Positions 17,801-25,403 of a stretch of 64,000 bases of DNA are shown here, in pieces. Position numbers and translations under genes: made by a program. Numbering within the stretch: the stretch's first letter is position 1; each line of letters opens with the position of its first letter. Source of the stretch: JBBQFI01 sp038321775 (GTDB taxonomy: Bacteria > Verrucomicrobiota > Verrucomicrobiia > Chthoniobacterales > UBA10450); assembly GCA_038321775.1 (NCBI GenBank), contig JBBQFI010000009.1, positions 99,372 to 163,371 on the forward strand, written 5' to 3'. The notes under the pieces are model-generated. The model was not told the DNA's origin. It saw only the letters and a list, made by a program, of their open reading frames with translations, and did no database searches.

Positions 17801-17914
17801 CAGCGTTGCCATTATCCCCAAGGTTCAACTCGAGAATGCGCTCTGCTTTGCTCTCTGTTTCGCCCCCATACTCATTGCCGGAATCCTCCTTTTCGGCTAC
17901 GATCTGCGTTTCCT

Positions 17915-18940
17915 ATGCCCGACAGAAGTTTCATGAGCGAAATAGAAGTTGATCTGGAGTTGGTGCCGGGTGCGCGCAATGCCATTCGCGATTGCCTGCG
18001 GCTGAAGTCCGACGAACGGATCACGATCATTACCGACGAGGCGACGCGTGAGATCGCAGGAGCGTTACGCGCAGAAGTAGAAGAGGTCGGCGCCGAGAAT
18101 TCGGTCTTCGTCCTGGAAAATTATTCGACTCGTCCGCTGGTCGGAATGCCGGAAATAATTCTCGAAGATCTCGCGCTTTCGCAGGTCTCGATCTTTTGTG
18201 CGCAAGTGCAACGCGGCGAACTCGGGTCGCGCATGCAGATGAGCGATGTCGTCAACAAGCATCACATCCGCCACGGCCACATGGTCAACATCACGCGGCA
18301 AATCATGCTTGAAGGAATGCGCGCAGATTTTCGCGCGATCGATGCACTAAGTCAGCGTTTGGTGGAACGCGCGCGCCTGGCGCATCGCATCACTTGTCGC
18401 ACGCCGCGAGGGACAAATTTCGAAGCGGAATTTTCGCCGAAACTGAAGTGGCTAAAAACGAGTGGGATCATCACGCCGGAAAAATGGGGCAACCTTCCGG
18501 GGGGCGAAATTTTTACATCTCCGGCCAACACGAATGGAACTTTCGTCGTTGATGGCGTGGTGGGCGATTACCTTTGCCAGAAATACGGCGACCTTCACGA
18601 GACGCCGCTCACCATCGAAGTTGTCGATAATCGCATTCGCGACTTGCAATCGTCGAACCAGGAATTGGTCAACGATTTCAGCGCCTACACCAGCACCGAT
18701 GAAAACAGTGATCGCGTCGGGGAATTTGCCATTGGAACGAATATCGCCTGCACGCACATCATCGGAAATATTTTGCAGGACGAAAAAATTCCCGGCATTC
18801 ACATTGCCTTTGGTCATCCTTACGCCGAGCACACTGGTGCCGATTGGAAATCGAAAACACATATCGACTGCGTCGGTCGCGATTTCGACATCTGGTTCGA
18901 TGGCGAGCAAGTGATGCAAGCTGGGAAGTTTTTGTTGTGA
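17915..18940 (+). CDS. M29-like metal-dependent aminopeptidase (leucyl aminopeptidase-type)
   Basis: 341 residues. The ligand-bearing segments typical of the M29 family are visible: NLPGGEIFTSP, GEFAIGTN, GIHIAFGHPYAEHTGADW and KTHIDCVG. M29 enzymes are cytoplasmic two-metal aminopeptidases with broad specificity. The internal ATG at 17933 (MSEIEVDLE) is an alternative start. It lies 114 bp after the GCS2-like gene on the same strand, so it may trim or recycle the ligase product. Confidence 0.8.
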   Translation: MPDRSFMSEIEVDLELVPGARNAIRDCLRLKSDERITIITDEATREIAGALRAEVEEVGAENSVFVLENYSTRPLVGMPEIILEDLALSQVSIFCAQVQRGELGSRMQMSDVVNKHHIRHGHMVNITRQIMLEGMRADFRAIDALSQRLVERARLAHRITCRTPRGTNFEAEFSPKLKWLKTSGIITPEKWGNLPGGEIFTSPANTNGTFVVDGVVGDYLCQKYGDLHETPLTIEVVDNRIRDLQSSNQELVNDFSAYTSTDENSDRVGEFAIGTNIACTHIIGNILQDEKIPGIHIAFGHPYAEHTGADWKSKTHIDCVGRDFDIWFDGEQVMQAGKFLL

Positions 18941-19044
18941 GCTAGAGTTGTTCGTCACCCGACTCCGAAGCGATTTCGCTGGCGCTGAACAAAAGACGGA
19001 CGCAGATATAAGTCGTTCGGTTTCAATAACCGAACGTTGCCTGC

Positions 19045-20232
19045 ATGGATCCACTGCTACGTGCCAAGTTCAACGCAGACTTCACGCAGGAAAAGTACGC
19101 CGCGCTCCTGCGCTGCGTAAACGAAGGCGAACGTTGGCCGGCTGATTTCCGTTTATCCGAGACGCCGATTTTTCTGACGCGCGAATTCACCCACGAGGTC
19201 ACGAGCGCAGCCCGCAAGATAGTCGATCTTACGCAAACGCCCGAATTCGTGCGGCACTCGCGAAACTCCATCCCGAAAGGAATGGAAGTACCTAACGAGT
19301 CGGCTCATCCAAATTTTCTGGCCGTTGATTTTGGAATTTGTAGCGTCGATGACCTTCTCGTCCCGCGATTAATCGAGCTCCAGGCCTTTCCGAGCTTGTA
19401 TGCCTTTCAATTGATGGAGCTCTACTGCATGCGTAAAGCCTACCCGGCCATTCCGCGAGAATGGAGTTCCTCATTCGGAGGATTGAAGGACGAAGCCTAT
19501 GTCCAGCTGCTCCGGCGCACGATTCTGGCAGACGCCAAATCTGAAAACGTCATCCTGCTCGAGATCGAACCGGAAAAGCAAAAAACGCGAATTGATTTTG
19601 CCTGCACCGAGTCGTTGCTCGGCGTGCATCCTGTTTGCCTAACGAATCTGAAAAAACGAGGCCGCCGATTATTTTACGAGCACGACGGCCGTGAAACGCG
19701 CGTCGAACGAATTTATAACCGAGTTATCTTCGATGAATTATTGCGCCGGCCGGATCTGAATCTTCCCTTTCAATTCCAGGAGGAACTGGATGTCACCTGG
19801 GTCGGTCATCCGAACTGGTATTTCCGCATCAGCAAACATTCGCTTCCTCTTTTGAAAACCGAACATACCTCGCCGGCATTTTTTTCGGATGAGTTTCCGC
19901 CTAACGAATCGCTGGGGGAATACGTTTTGAAGCCACTCTATTCGTTTGCGGGCCTCGGCGTTGACATGGAGCCAACACAGGAAAAAATCGCGGCGTTAAA
20001 GAATCCTCACGAGTGGATTTTGCAGAAGAAAGTTACCTACGCGGAATTCGTGAAGACGGTCGATGGCCGGAAGTCGAAAGCCGAAATTCGCATGATGTTT
20101 GTCTGGCCCGATGGAGATGACAAACCAACGCTGGTGAACAATCTCGTGCGCATGAGCCAGGGGAAAATGATGGGCGTCGATTTTAATCGCGACAAAACCT
20201 GGGTCGGCTCCAGTATCGCGCTGCACGGTTAA
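19045..20232 (+). CDS. Conserved hypothetical protein with ATP-grasp-like C-terminal half
   Basis: 395 residues, no confident family name. The C-terminal half has features of an ATP-grasp domain: GEYVLKPLYSFAGLGVDM (lysine about K296), EWILQKKV, KAEIRMMFVW and NNLVRMSQGKMMGVDFN. The N-terminal half, with an aromatic and Cys-containing segment (SLYAFQLMELYCMRKAY), is unlike known ligases. It is the last gene of the same-strand esterase/ligase/peptidase run, 104 bp after the aminopeptidase. It carries three repeat-motif copies, two read as Pro-Asn-Glu-Ser and one as Leu-Thr-Asn. Confidence 0.6.
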   Translation: MDPLLRAKFNADFTQEKYAALLRCVNEGERWPADFRLSETPIFLTREFTHEVTSAARKIVDLTQTPEFVRHSRNSIPKGMEVPNESAHPNFLAVDFGICSVDDLLVPRLIELQAFPSLYAFQLMELYCMRKAYPAIPREWSSSFGGLKDEAYVQLLRRTILADAKSENVILLEIEPEKQKTRIDFACTESLLGVHPVCLTNLKKRGRRLFYEHDGRETRVERIYNRVIFDELLRRPDLNLPFQFQEELDVTWVGHPNWYFRISKHSLPLLKTEHTSPAFFSDEFPPNESLGEYVLKPLYSFAGLGVDMEPTQEKIAALKNPHEWILQKKVTYAEFVKTVDGRKSKAEIRMMFVWPDGDDKPTLVNNLVRMSQGKMMGVDFNRDKTWVGSSIALHG

Positions 20233-20495
20233 CCGGCGCGCGACATGAGTTCGGCCACCCCTGTCGAACTGCACACCGGAATTATTTCGAACTCCATCAG
20301 ATCGCTCCACGCATCTGTCCACTGACGGAACAGTTTTTCGTCATCCGTCTCCATGACCTGCCAGCACCTTTTGAGATCGCGATCGATCCAGCTGGAAATG
20401 TATTTGAGGCCATCGGGCATCATGCGTCCCTTCTCACGGAGGCGTTTGTAGATTGCCGGGGCGTCTTTGAACTCTTCGATCACCATGTAAAGCAT
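20229..20495 (-). CDS. DUF3303 small protein
   Basis: 88 residues beginning MLYMVIEEFKDAPAIYKRLR, with GLKYISSWIDRDLKRCWQVM and the FRQWTDAWSDLMEFEIIPV end. This is the DUF3303 pattern, a dimeric alpha-beta barrel-like fold of unknown function. The end overlaps the convergent upstream gene by 4 bp and it starts 3 bp after the kbl stop, so it is probably read from the kbl transcript. Confidence 0.8.
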   Translation of the reverse strand: MLYMVIEEFKDAPAIYKRLREKGRMMPDGLKYISSWIDRDLKRCWQVMETDDEKLFRQWTDAWSDLMEFEIIPVCSSTGVAELMSRAG

Positions 20496-20498
20496 GGA

Positions 20499-21683
20499 TC
20501 AGCCTTTCAATTCATCGTTCGTTTCAGCGAAAGCGTTTACGGCGAACTCCAGGTCCTCGCGAGAATGTGCCGCCGAAACTTGTGTGCGCACACGCGCCGT
20601 TCCATGCGGCACCACCGGATAAAAAAATCCGATGACGTAGACGCCTTTCTCCAGCATGCGCGCGGCGAACTTCTGCGATTTGGCCGCGTCCTCGATCATG
20701 ATTGGCACGATCGGATGCGTGCCGGGTTTAATCGTTAGGCCGCGCTCGGTTAGAGCCGCGCGAAAATATTTTGTGTTCTCTTCGAGTTTGTCACGCAATT
20801 CGGTTGAGGCGGTAAGCAGTTCGAGCGCCCGCAACGACGCTGCAACCACAGGCGGTGCGATGGTGTTGGAAAATAAATACGGGCGCGAACGTTGTCGGAG
20901 AAGATCGACAATCTTCTTGCGACCACTGGTGTAACCGCCGCTCGCGCCGCCGAGCGCCTTGCCGAGTGTGCCGGTAATAATATCGATCTGGCCGACTACG
21001 CCGCAATGTTCGTGCGTGCCGCGTCCCGTTTTGCCTAGGAATCCCGCCGCGTGGGCGTCGTCGACCATGGTCAGCGCATCGTATTTTTCCGCGAGCTCAC
21101 AAATCGATTTGAGATTTGCAATTGTCCCATCCATCGAGAAACAACCGTCCGTCGCGATGAGTCGGAAACGCGCATCGGACGCTTCGCGCAACTTCGTTTC
21201 CAGATCAGCCATGTCGTTATGTTTGTAGCGAAAGCGTTGCGCTTTGCAGAGGCGGATGCCGTCGATAATGCTGGCATGATTCAATTCGTCGCTCACGATT
21301 GCGTCCTTCTCGCTTAGCAGCGTTTCGAACAAGCCGCCGTTCGCGTCGAAGCATGATGGATAAAGAATCGTGTCTTCCGTTCCGAGAAACGTCGTTAGGG
21401 CAGCTTCGAGTTCCTTGTGGATGTCCTGCGTGCCACAGATGAAACGAACACTGGCCATCCCGAAGCCGTGAGTGTCGAGCGCTTCTTTAGCTGCGGTGAT
21501 GATCGCCGGATGATGGGCGAGCCCGAGATAATTATTCGCGCACATATTCAGAACGCGCCGGCCGCCGGTGATTTCGATTTTCGCATCCTGTGGGCTCGTG
21601 ATCACACGCTCGGTCTTGTAGAGACCTTGCGATTTAATTTCCTCAAGAGTGTCTGCGATTTGTTTTTCGAATTCGGCGAGCAT
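20499..21683 (-). CDS. kbl: Glycine C-acetyltransferase (2-amino-3-ketobutyrate CoA ligase)
   Basis: PLP enzyme of the alpha-oxoamine synthase family that converts 2-amino-3-oxobutanoate plus CoA to glycine and acetyl-CoA, the second step of threonine breakdown after Tdh. The PLP lysine is in GTLGKALGGASGGY; NMCANNYLGLAHHP, SDELNHASIIDG and VDDAHAAGFLG are all present. At 394 residues it matches the family. Its partner tdh lies about 8 kb away on the same strand, with the export operon between them, unlike the usual adjacent arrangement. Confidence 0.93.
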   Translation of the reverse strand: MLAEFEKQIADTLEEIKSQGLYKTERVITSPQDAKIEITGGRRVLNMCANNYLGLAHHPAIITAAKEALDTHGFGMASVRFICGTQDIHKELEAALTTFLGTEDTILYPSCFDANGGLFETLLSEKDAIVSDELNHASIIDGIRLCKAQRFRYKHNDMADLETKLREASDARFRLIATDGCFSMDGTIANLKSICELAEKYDALTMVDDAHAAGFLGKTGRGTHEHCGVVGQIDIITGTLGKALGGASGGYTSGRKKIVDLLRQRSRPYLFSNTIAPPVVAASLRALELLTASTELRDKLEENTKYFRAALTERGLTIKPGTHPIVPIMIEDAAKSQKFAARMLEKGVYVIGFFYPVVPHGTARVRTQVSAAHSREDLEFAVNAFAETNDELKG

Positions 21684-21771
21684 GAGCGGAGATTACGCAA
21701 ATTTTTGGAGAAGACGATAAAGATTGGGTTGCCGCGGTTGTGAATAACTGTTAATAACTCCCCGATCGCTC

Positions 21772-22509
21772 TTGGAACGCCGCGAACTTATTCGATTCGC
21801 CTTCGGCATCAGCGCCCTCTTTGCGCTCATCGGCTGCGGCACAACCCGCTCTTTGCCATCCTACGAACAACCACTGGCGAAGTCCGATTTCCAAACCGTG
21901 CGCACGACCGCTTACACGCACACTGAGTCGGATCATGTGCAATTTAGTAATCACAATGCGCTCGGCGGCGAGTTGCACGCGGCGGCGCATCCGGTTCGTT
22001 CTGCTGCCATCGCACCGCGTGCCTTACCCGCGGATGCGGATAATGAAGAGGATGATGGTTATCGCCGGGTCGCACTTTCAGACACGCCGCTGCAACCTTT
22101 TTCCATGACTGAAACCAGGACGACGCGCAGGGGAGGCAGCGCGATTAAACGCACAACGACTACCACGGTGACACGATACCCGATTCAGCCTTCGGGATAT
22201 GGAAGCGCTGCCGCCGATTGGTCGCGCTGGCCGGCTGGGACAATCTTTCGCCTGCTTTCTACCGGGCAAATCTATCGCGTCGATGACTACGGTTGGGCGC
22301 TGGCGGGCCGCAACACGATCGATCTCTATATGGCAACACCCGGCGAGATGAATACCTGGGGCGCCCGCAGTGAACCGATTCAAATTCTCAAATGGGGAGA
22401 TCCAGACGAAAGTTTGCGCCTTCTGCAATCACACCAAGGCTACCGACACATTCGGCGCATGGTTTTGGAACTGAAAGGGAATGACCGCGCCGCTGCCCAA
22501 TTGGAATAG
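21772..22509 (+). CDS. Lipoprotein with 3D (Asp-box) double-psi barrel domain
   Basis: 245 residues. A lipoprotein signal (FAFGISALFALIGCG) gives a lipobox at about residues 19-22. The body has scattered parts of a 3D domain: TAYTHTESDH near the start, then AADWSRWPAGTIFRLLSTG and IYRVDDYGWALAGRNTIDLY near residues 145-185. The 3D fold, as in MltA and Rpf-like proteins, usually binds or cleaves peptidoglycan. A Thr/Arg-rich linker separates the halves. The start is TTG at 21772, upstream of the signal segment. It ends at a hairpin shared with the convergent export operon. Confidence 0.6.
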   Translation: MERRELIRFAFGISALFALIGCGTTRSLPSYEQPLAKSDFQTVRTTAYTHTESDHVQFSNHNALGGELHAAAHPVRSAAIAPRALPADADNEEDDGYRRVALSDTPLQPFSMTETRTTRRGGSAIKRTTTTTVTRYPIQPSGYGSAAADWSRWPAGTIFRLLSTGQIYRVDDYGWALAGRNTIDLYMATPGEMNTWGARSEPIQILKWGDPDESLRLLQSHQGYRHIRRMVLELKGNDRAAAQLE

Positions 22510-22528
22510 CAGCCAAGTGTTTAAATGA

Positions 22529-22561
22529 AAACCGCCTCGCAGTTCACTCGCAAGGCGGTTT
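22529..22561. terminator. Bidirectional intrinsic terminator
   Basis: Stem AAACCGCCT / AGGCGGTTT with a 15-base spacer. On the minus strand it is followed by TCATTT, so it can end the peptide/export operon. On the plus strand it follows the lipoprotein gene by 19 bases. Confidence 0.75.
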
Positions 22562-22647
22562 CGATTTCCTGTCGCTCGAAGCGCGACTAATGGAGGTTAG
22601 TTAACGGCCGCGGTGCGGGGTTGGACCGCATGTCGGTTCCTGTTCCT

Positions 22648-22791
22648 TTAATTATGTCCCGCGTTGGAGCCGAAGCTCCTGAGTATGTTGTCGCTCGGCG
22701 CCGAATTCCCCACGGCATTGTTCCCTACGGCGTTTGTGCTCGCTCCGCCGCCTTTGGCATCTTTCGAGGGCTTCAGGTCGCGAACTTTCAC
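22648..22791 (-). CDS. Double-glycine-leader peptide 2, candidate exporter substrate
   Basis: Frame read on the minus strand from GTG: a 15-residue leader MKVRDLKPSKDAKGG, then a 32-residue core rich in Gly, Asn, Ala and Ser that begins GASTNAVGNNAVGNS and ends SFGSNAGHN. The leader aligns without gaps to that of peptide 1 over 20 positions, sharing Lys-rich, DLxP and GG features. A good ribosome site (GGAAGGG at 22827-22833) sits correctly for a start at 22818, but that codon is AGG, not ATG. The longer 56-residue frame (with RATDKKKKT before the leader) may be the ancestral form. So the gene is either started at GTG 22791 or translationally damaged. Confidence 0.6.
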   Translation of the reverse strand: MKVRDLKPSKDAKGGGASTNAVGNNAVGNSAPSDNILRSFGSNAGHN

Positions 22792-22819
22792 TGTTTTTTT
22801 CTTTTTGTCTGTCGCCCTA

Positions 22820-22999
22820 CTAGTTGCCCTTCCTTTTGTCGGTTGGGTTGGTGTCAGTCACGCCGAAGAGATATTGACGCCCGCCCAAGACGTTTTCCTT
22901 TGGAATCAGGTCATCAAGCCGGATCAATTTTTCCTTTTTGCGCTTTTGCTTTCGAACCGCCGGTTCTCCAGCAGGCGCATCTTTTTTATCCTTCGGCAT
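22820..22999 (-). CDS. Double-glycine-leader peptide 1, candidate exporter substrate
   Basis: 59 residues: a 40-residue Lys-rich leader ending KLIRLDDLIPKENVLGG and a 19-residue core RQYLFGVTDTNPTDKRKGN. The GG site with hydrophobic residues at spaced upstream positions is the classical cleavage signal for C39 peptidase exporters, and such an exporter is encoded just upstream. The ATG at 22999 is preceded by GGTAAAG; a GTG two codons earlier is possible. It lies 216 bp after the sigma-54 activator stop, so it may have its own promoter. It contains no Cys or Ser suggesting a lanthipeptide, so an unmodified or lightly modified peptide (bacteriocin or signal) is plausible. Confidence 0.68.
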   Translation of the reverse strand: MPKDKKDAPAGEPAVRKQKRKKEKLIRLDDLIPKENVLGGRQYLFGVTDTNPTDKRKGN

Positions 23000-23215
23000 A
23001 CTCACGTTACGATTTCTTTACCAGCATTCATGCCACCACCGTGTAGTGCGGCAAAATCTACTCGTTTCATTCTATGGAAGTCTTCATATCTCCTAGGGAA
23101 ATACGTATCTTTGGGATGGTTAAATTTTTCTCAGCACTCTTGTCGAGATCGTTAGGAGAGCGGGAAAGCTGCCTCGTTTTCACACCAGCATGGTCTAGCC
23201 GCGGGCGGGCACGGT

Positions 23216-24211
23216 TCATTTCTGAGTCATACTCCGCAGATGCCTAACGAGTGTAGCGCGCGAGATCCCGAGCACCTTCGCAGTCCGGCGTTGGTTACGT
23301 CCGTTCTGATCATAAACAAAAACGATATGTCGCGCGACGGCTCCTGATAGCGAAAGATCGCGTCCAGCGTTGTTTTGGACAGTTGGACGAGCTAACGAGG
23401 TTCTTTCGCTTAACTCGCCCGTTTCATTATTCTTCAAATCGGGCAAGGTCACGTGCTCGGGAAGAATAACGGGCCCTTCGCAGAAAAGCGTCATCGTCCG
23501 GACGGTGTGATTAAGTTCGCGAAGATTTCCAGGCCACGGATACATGAGCAGTCGTTCCATCGCTTCGGGGTGAATAGCGGTGATGTTTTTTCCGGCGCTC
23601 GCCGCTGCAGCTTTGAGTTCGGCTGCGATCAACGCCGGTAGTTCCTCCTGCCTTTCGCGCAATGCCGGAATCACAAGCGTGAGACCATTTAGTCGGTGAT
23701 AAAGGTCTTCGCGAAATTTCCCGTCCTGCACTCTTTCGCGCAGCGAGCAATTCGTTGCGCAAATGATCCGCACGTTGGTCGTCAGCATGCGTTCGGAACC
23801 AAGGCGTTCGAACTCGCCGTATTCGAGAACGCGCAAAATCTTCACCTGCGCGAGCGGACTCATATCCGCGATTTCATCGAGAAAAAGCGTGCCGTTGTTC
23901 GCGAGTTCAAATTTACCCTTCATCGTTTGCTGGGCGCCGGTGAAGGCTCCGCGTTCATGGCCGAAGAGCTGGCTCTCAAGCAAAGTATCGCTCATGGCCG
24001 AGGCGTTGAAGGCGATAAACGGTTTCTCGGCGCGCGTTGAGGAATTGTGAACCGCGTGGGCGAGAAGAGTTTTTCCTGTGCCTGTTTCGCCCAGCAACAC
24101 GACTGGCACATCGGATTTCGCAGCCAGGGACGCGAGGCGCAAGCAACGCGCCATCGCCTCATTCGCGGTCGTGAGATCCTCGATTCTGAGTTTGGAACGT
24201 GAATGAAGCAT
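23216..24211 (-). CDS. Sigma-54-dependent activator without receiver domain
   Basis: AAA+ bacterial enhancer-binding protein of 331 residues. Walker A is GETGTGKT (41-48), the sigma-54-contacting GAFTGA loop is intact (88-93), Walker B is GTLFLDEIADM (about 107-117), and PWPGNLRELNHTV follows. The C-terminal Fis-type helix-turn-helix is RTAKVLGISRATLVRHLRSM. There is no N-terminal sensory domain (it starts with about 15 residues before the AAA+ module), as in PspF, so activity is likely controlled by a partner. It lies 5 bp after the HlyD gene in the export operon and probably regulates it or the peptides. Confidence 0.9.
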   Translation of the reverse strand: MLHSRSKLRIEDLTTANEAMARCLRLASLAAKSDVPVVLLGETGTGKTLLAHAVHNSSTRAEKPFIAFNASAMSDTLLESQLFGHERGAFTGAQQTMKGKFELANNGTLFLDEIADMSPLAQVKILRVLEYGEFERLGSERMLTTNVRIICATNCSLRERVQDGKFREDLYHRLNGLTLVIPALRERQEELPALIAAELKAAAASAGKNITAIHPEAMERLLMYPWPGNLRELNHTVRTMTLFCEGPVILPEHVTLPDLKNNETGELSERTSLARPTVQNNAGRDLSLSGAVARHIVFVYDQNGRNQRRTAKVLGISRATLVRHLRSMTQK

Positions 24212-24216
24212 GCCGA

Positions 24217-25401
24217 TTAATCGCGCATATTTTCGCGCAGTTGCCGGATTGGTTCGAAAGCGTACTCAATCAAGGTGCGTTGGCCGACAATAATGCGTGC
24301 CTGTCCGCCCATCCCAACTCGCAAAGGAAGAGGATGTCTGCGTGACGCTCCGTCGCCCTCATCGAGCGATGCCAAAGCGACGAAGTGCGGGCCTTCCGCG
24401 GAAGTTACGGCCGATGGGCTGACCCAATCCAACCGGGCGTTGACCGCGCCGTATCGCTGATACGGAAACGCATCGAAGAAAAAACGAACACGTTGTCCGA
24501 TCGCGAGTTTCGGCAGGCCGGCTTCACCAACGATTAATCTCGCGCGCGGTTTTGAATTCGTTTGTGCGAGCTGACAGAGCTCCTGGCCATTTTGCACGAC
24601 GCTGCCGGCGTTACGTTGTGCAAGGGAAGTGACGACCGCATCGTAAGGAGCGCGCACCGTCAACAAATTCACCTGCGAGTTTTCCATATCGCCCTTTAAA
24701 GCGGAAAGGCGCACTTTCAGTTTTTCGATTTCCGCCAGATCCTCATCGCGCTGGCGTGCATGTTCAGTTTGGATTCTTTCCCGGTCGAAATTGACCTGCT
24801 GCAAAGTCCGTTGTGCCACGCTCAAATCCTTTTCCGATTCCGCGGCCTCGAGCCGAAATCGAATTAGTTCCACCTGTGAGATCCCGCCATTTTTGGAAAG
24901 CTTCTCCATCCGCGCTATTAAATCGCCGCTCGTGGACGCGTGTTTCTCGCGGAATTTTACTTCGCTTTCCGACTGCGCGATTTCCGCTGTCTTGATTTCC
25001 AATTGTGAAGCGTAAGCGGCGTCGCTCTTAGCCAGACTTTCCTCACGGGAGCGCAAATCTTCACTCCACGTGCGAGATTGCGTATCCCACCCGCGGATTT
25101 CGTCGGAACGTAAGACAAACAAAGGTGCGCCCGCCTTTACTTCCTGTCCCTCACTCACTGCAACCCGATGGACCACCGCCTGCCGCGGCGACTGAATCGG
25201 ATCCGCACCTTGTGCCGGCACGAGAATAAAAGAACAAGTCACCGTTTCCGGCAAATGCACTACGAGCGCGGCAAGCAATGCGACAGCGAACATTGCGATC
25301 AAGAGCCATGACGTCGACCGCACAAACCACGGCGGTGGATTTTGCGGGAGCATTTCCGATTCGGTTTCGATGGACGGTCGCTGTGCGAATTGCGTGGCCA
25401 T
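24217..25401 (-). CDS. HlyD-family membrane fusion (adaptor) protein
   Basis: 394 residues. A single transmembrane anchor lies at about residues 30-50 (SWLLIAMFAVALLAALVV), followed by a biotinyl-lipoyl-like half motif (VVHRVAVSEGQEVKAGAPLF). A long coiled-coil region (about 90-230, Glu/Lys/Arg/Gln-rich) follows, then the returning lipoyl half (VRAPYDAVVTSLAQRNAGSVV) and a beta-barrel part. It links the inner-membrane exporter to the periplasm or outer membrane. It starts 2 bp after the stop of the ABC transporter gene and is surely its partner. Confidence 0.9.
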   Translation of the reverse strand: MATQFAQRPSIETESEMLPQNPPPWFVRSTSWLLIAMFAVALLAALVVHLPETVTCSFILVPAQGADPIQSPRQAVVHRVAVSEGQEVKAGAPLFVLRSDEIRGWDTQSRTWSEDLRSREESLAKSDAAYASQLEIKTAEIAQSESEVKFREKHASTSGDLIARMEKLSKNGGISQVELIRFRLEAAESEKDLSVAQRTLQQVNFDRERIQTEHARQRDEDLAEIEKLKVRLSALKGDMENSQVNLLTVRAPYDAVVTSLAQRNAGSVVQNGQELCQLAQTNSKPRARLIVGEAGLPKLAIGQRVRFFFDAFPYQRYGAVNARLDWVSPSAVTSAEGPHFVALASLDEGDGASRRHPLPLRVGMGGQARIIVGQRTLIEYAFEPIRQLRENMRD

Positions 25402-25403
25402 GG

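Noticed and set aside
23006..23215. A sigma-54 (-24/-12) promoter before the peptide genes
   Set aside because: The best candidate (TGGCATGAATGCTGG near 23030 on the minus strand) lacks GC at the -12 position, so the spacing rule fails.
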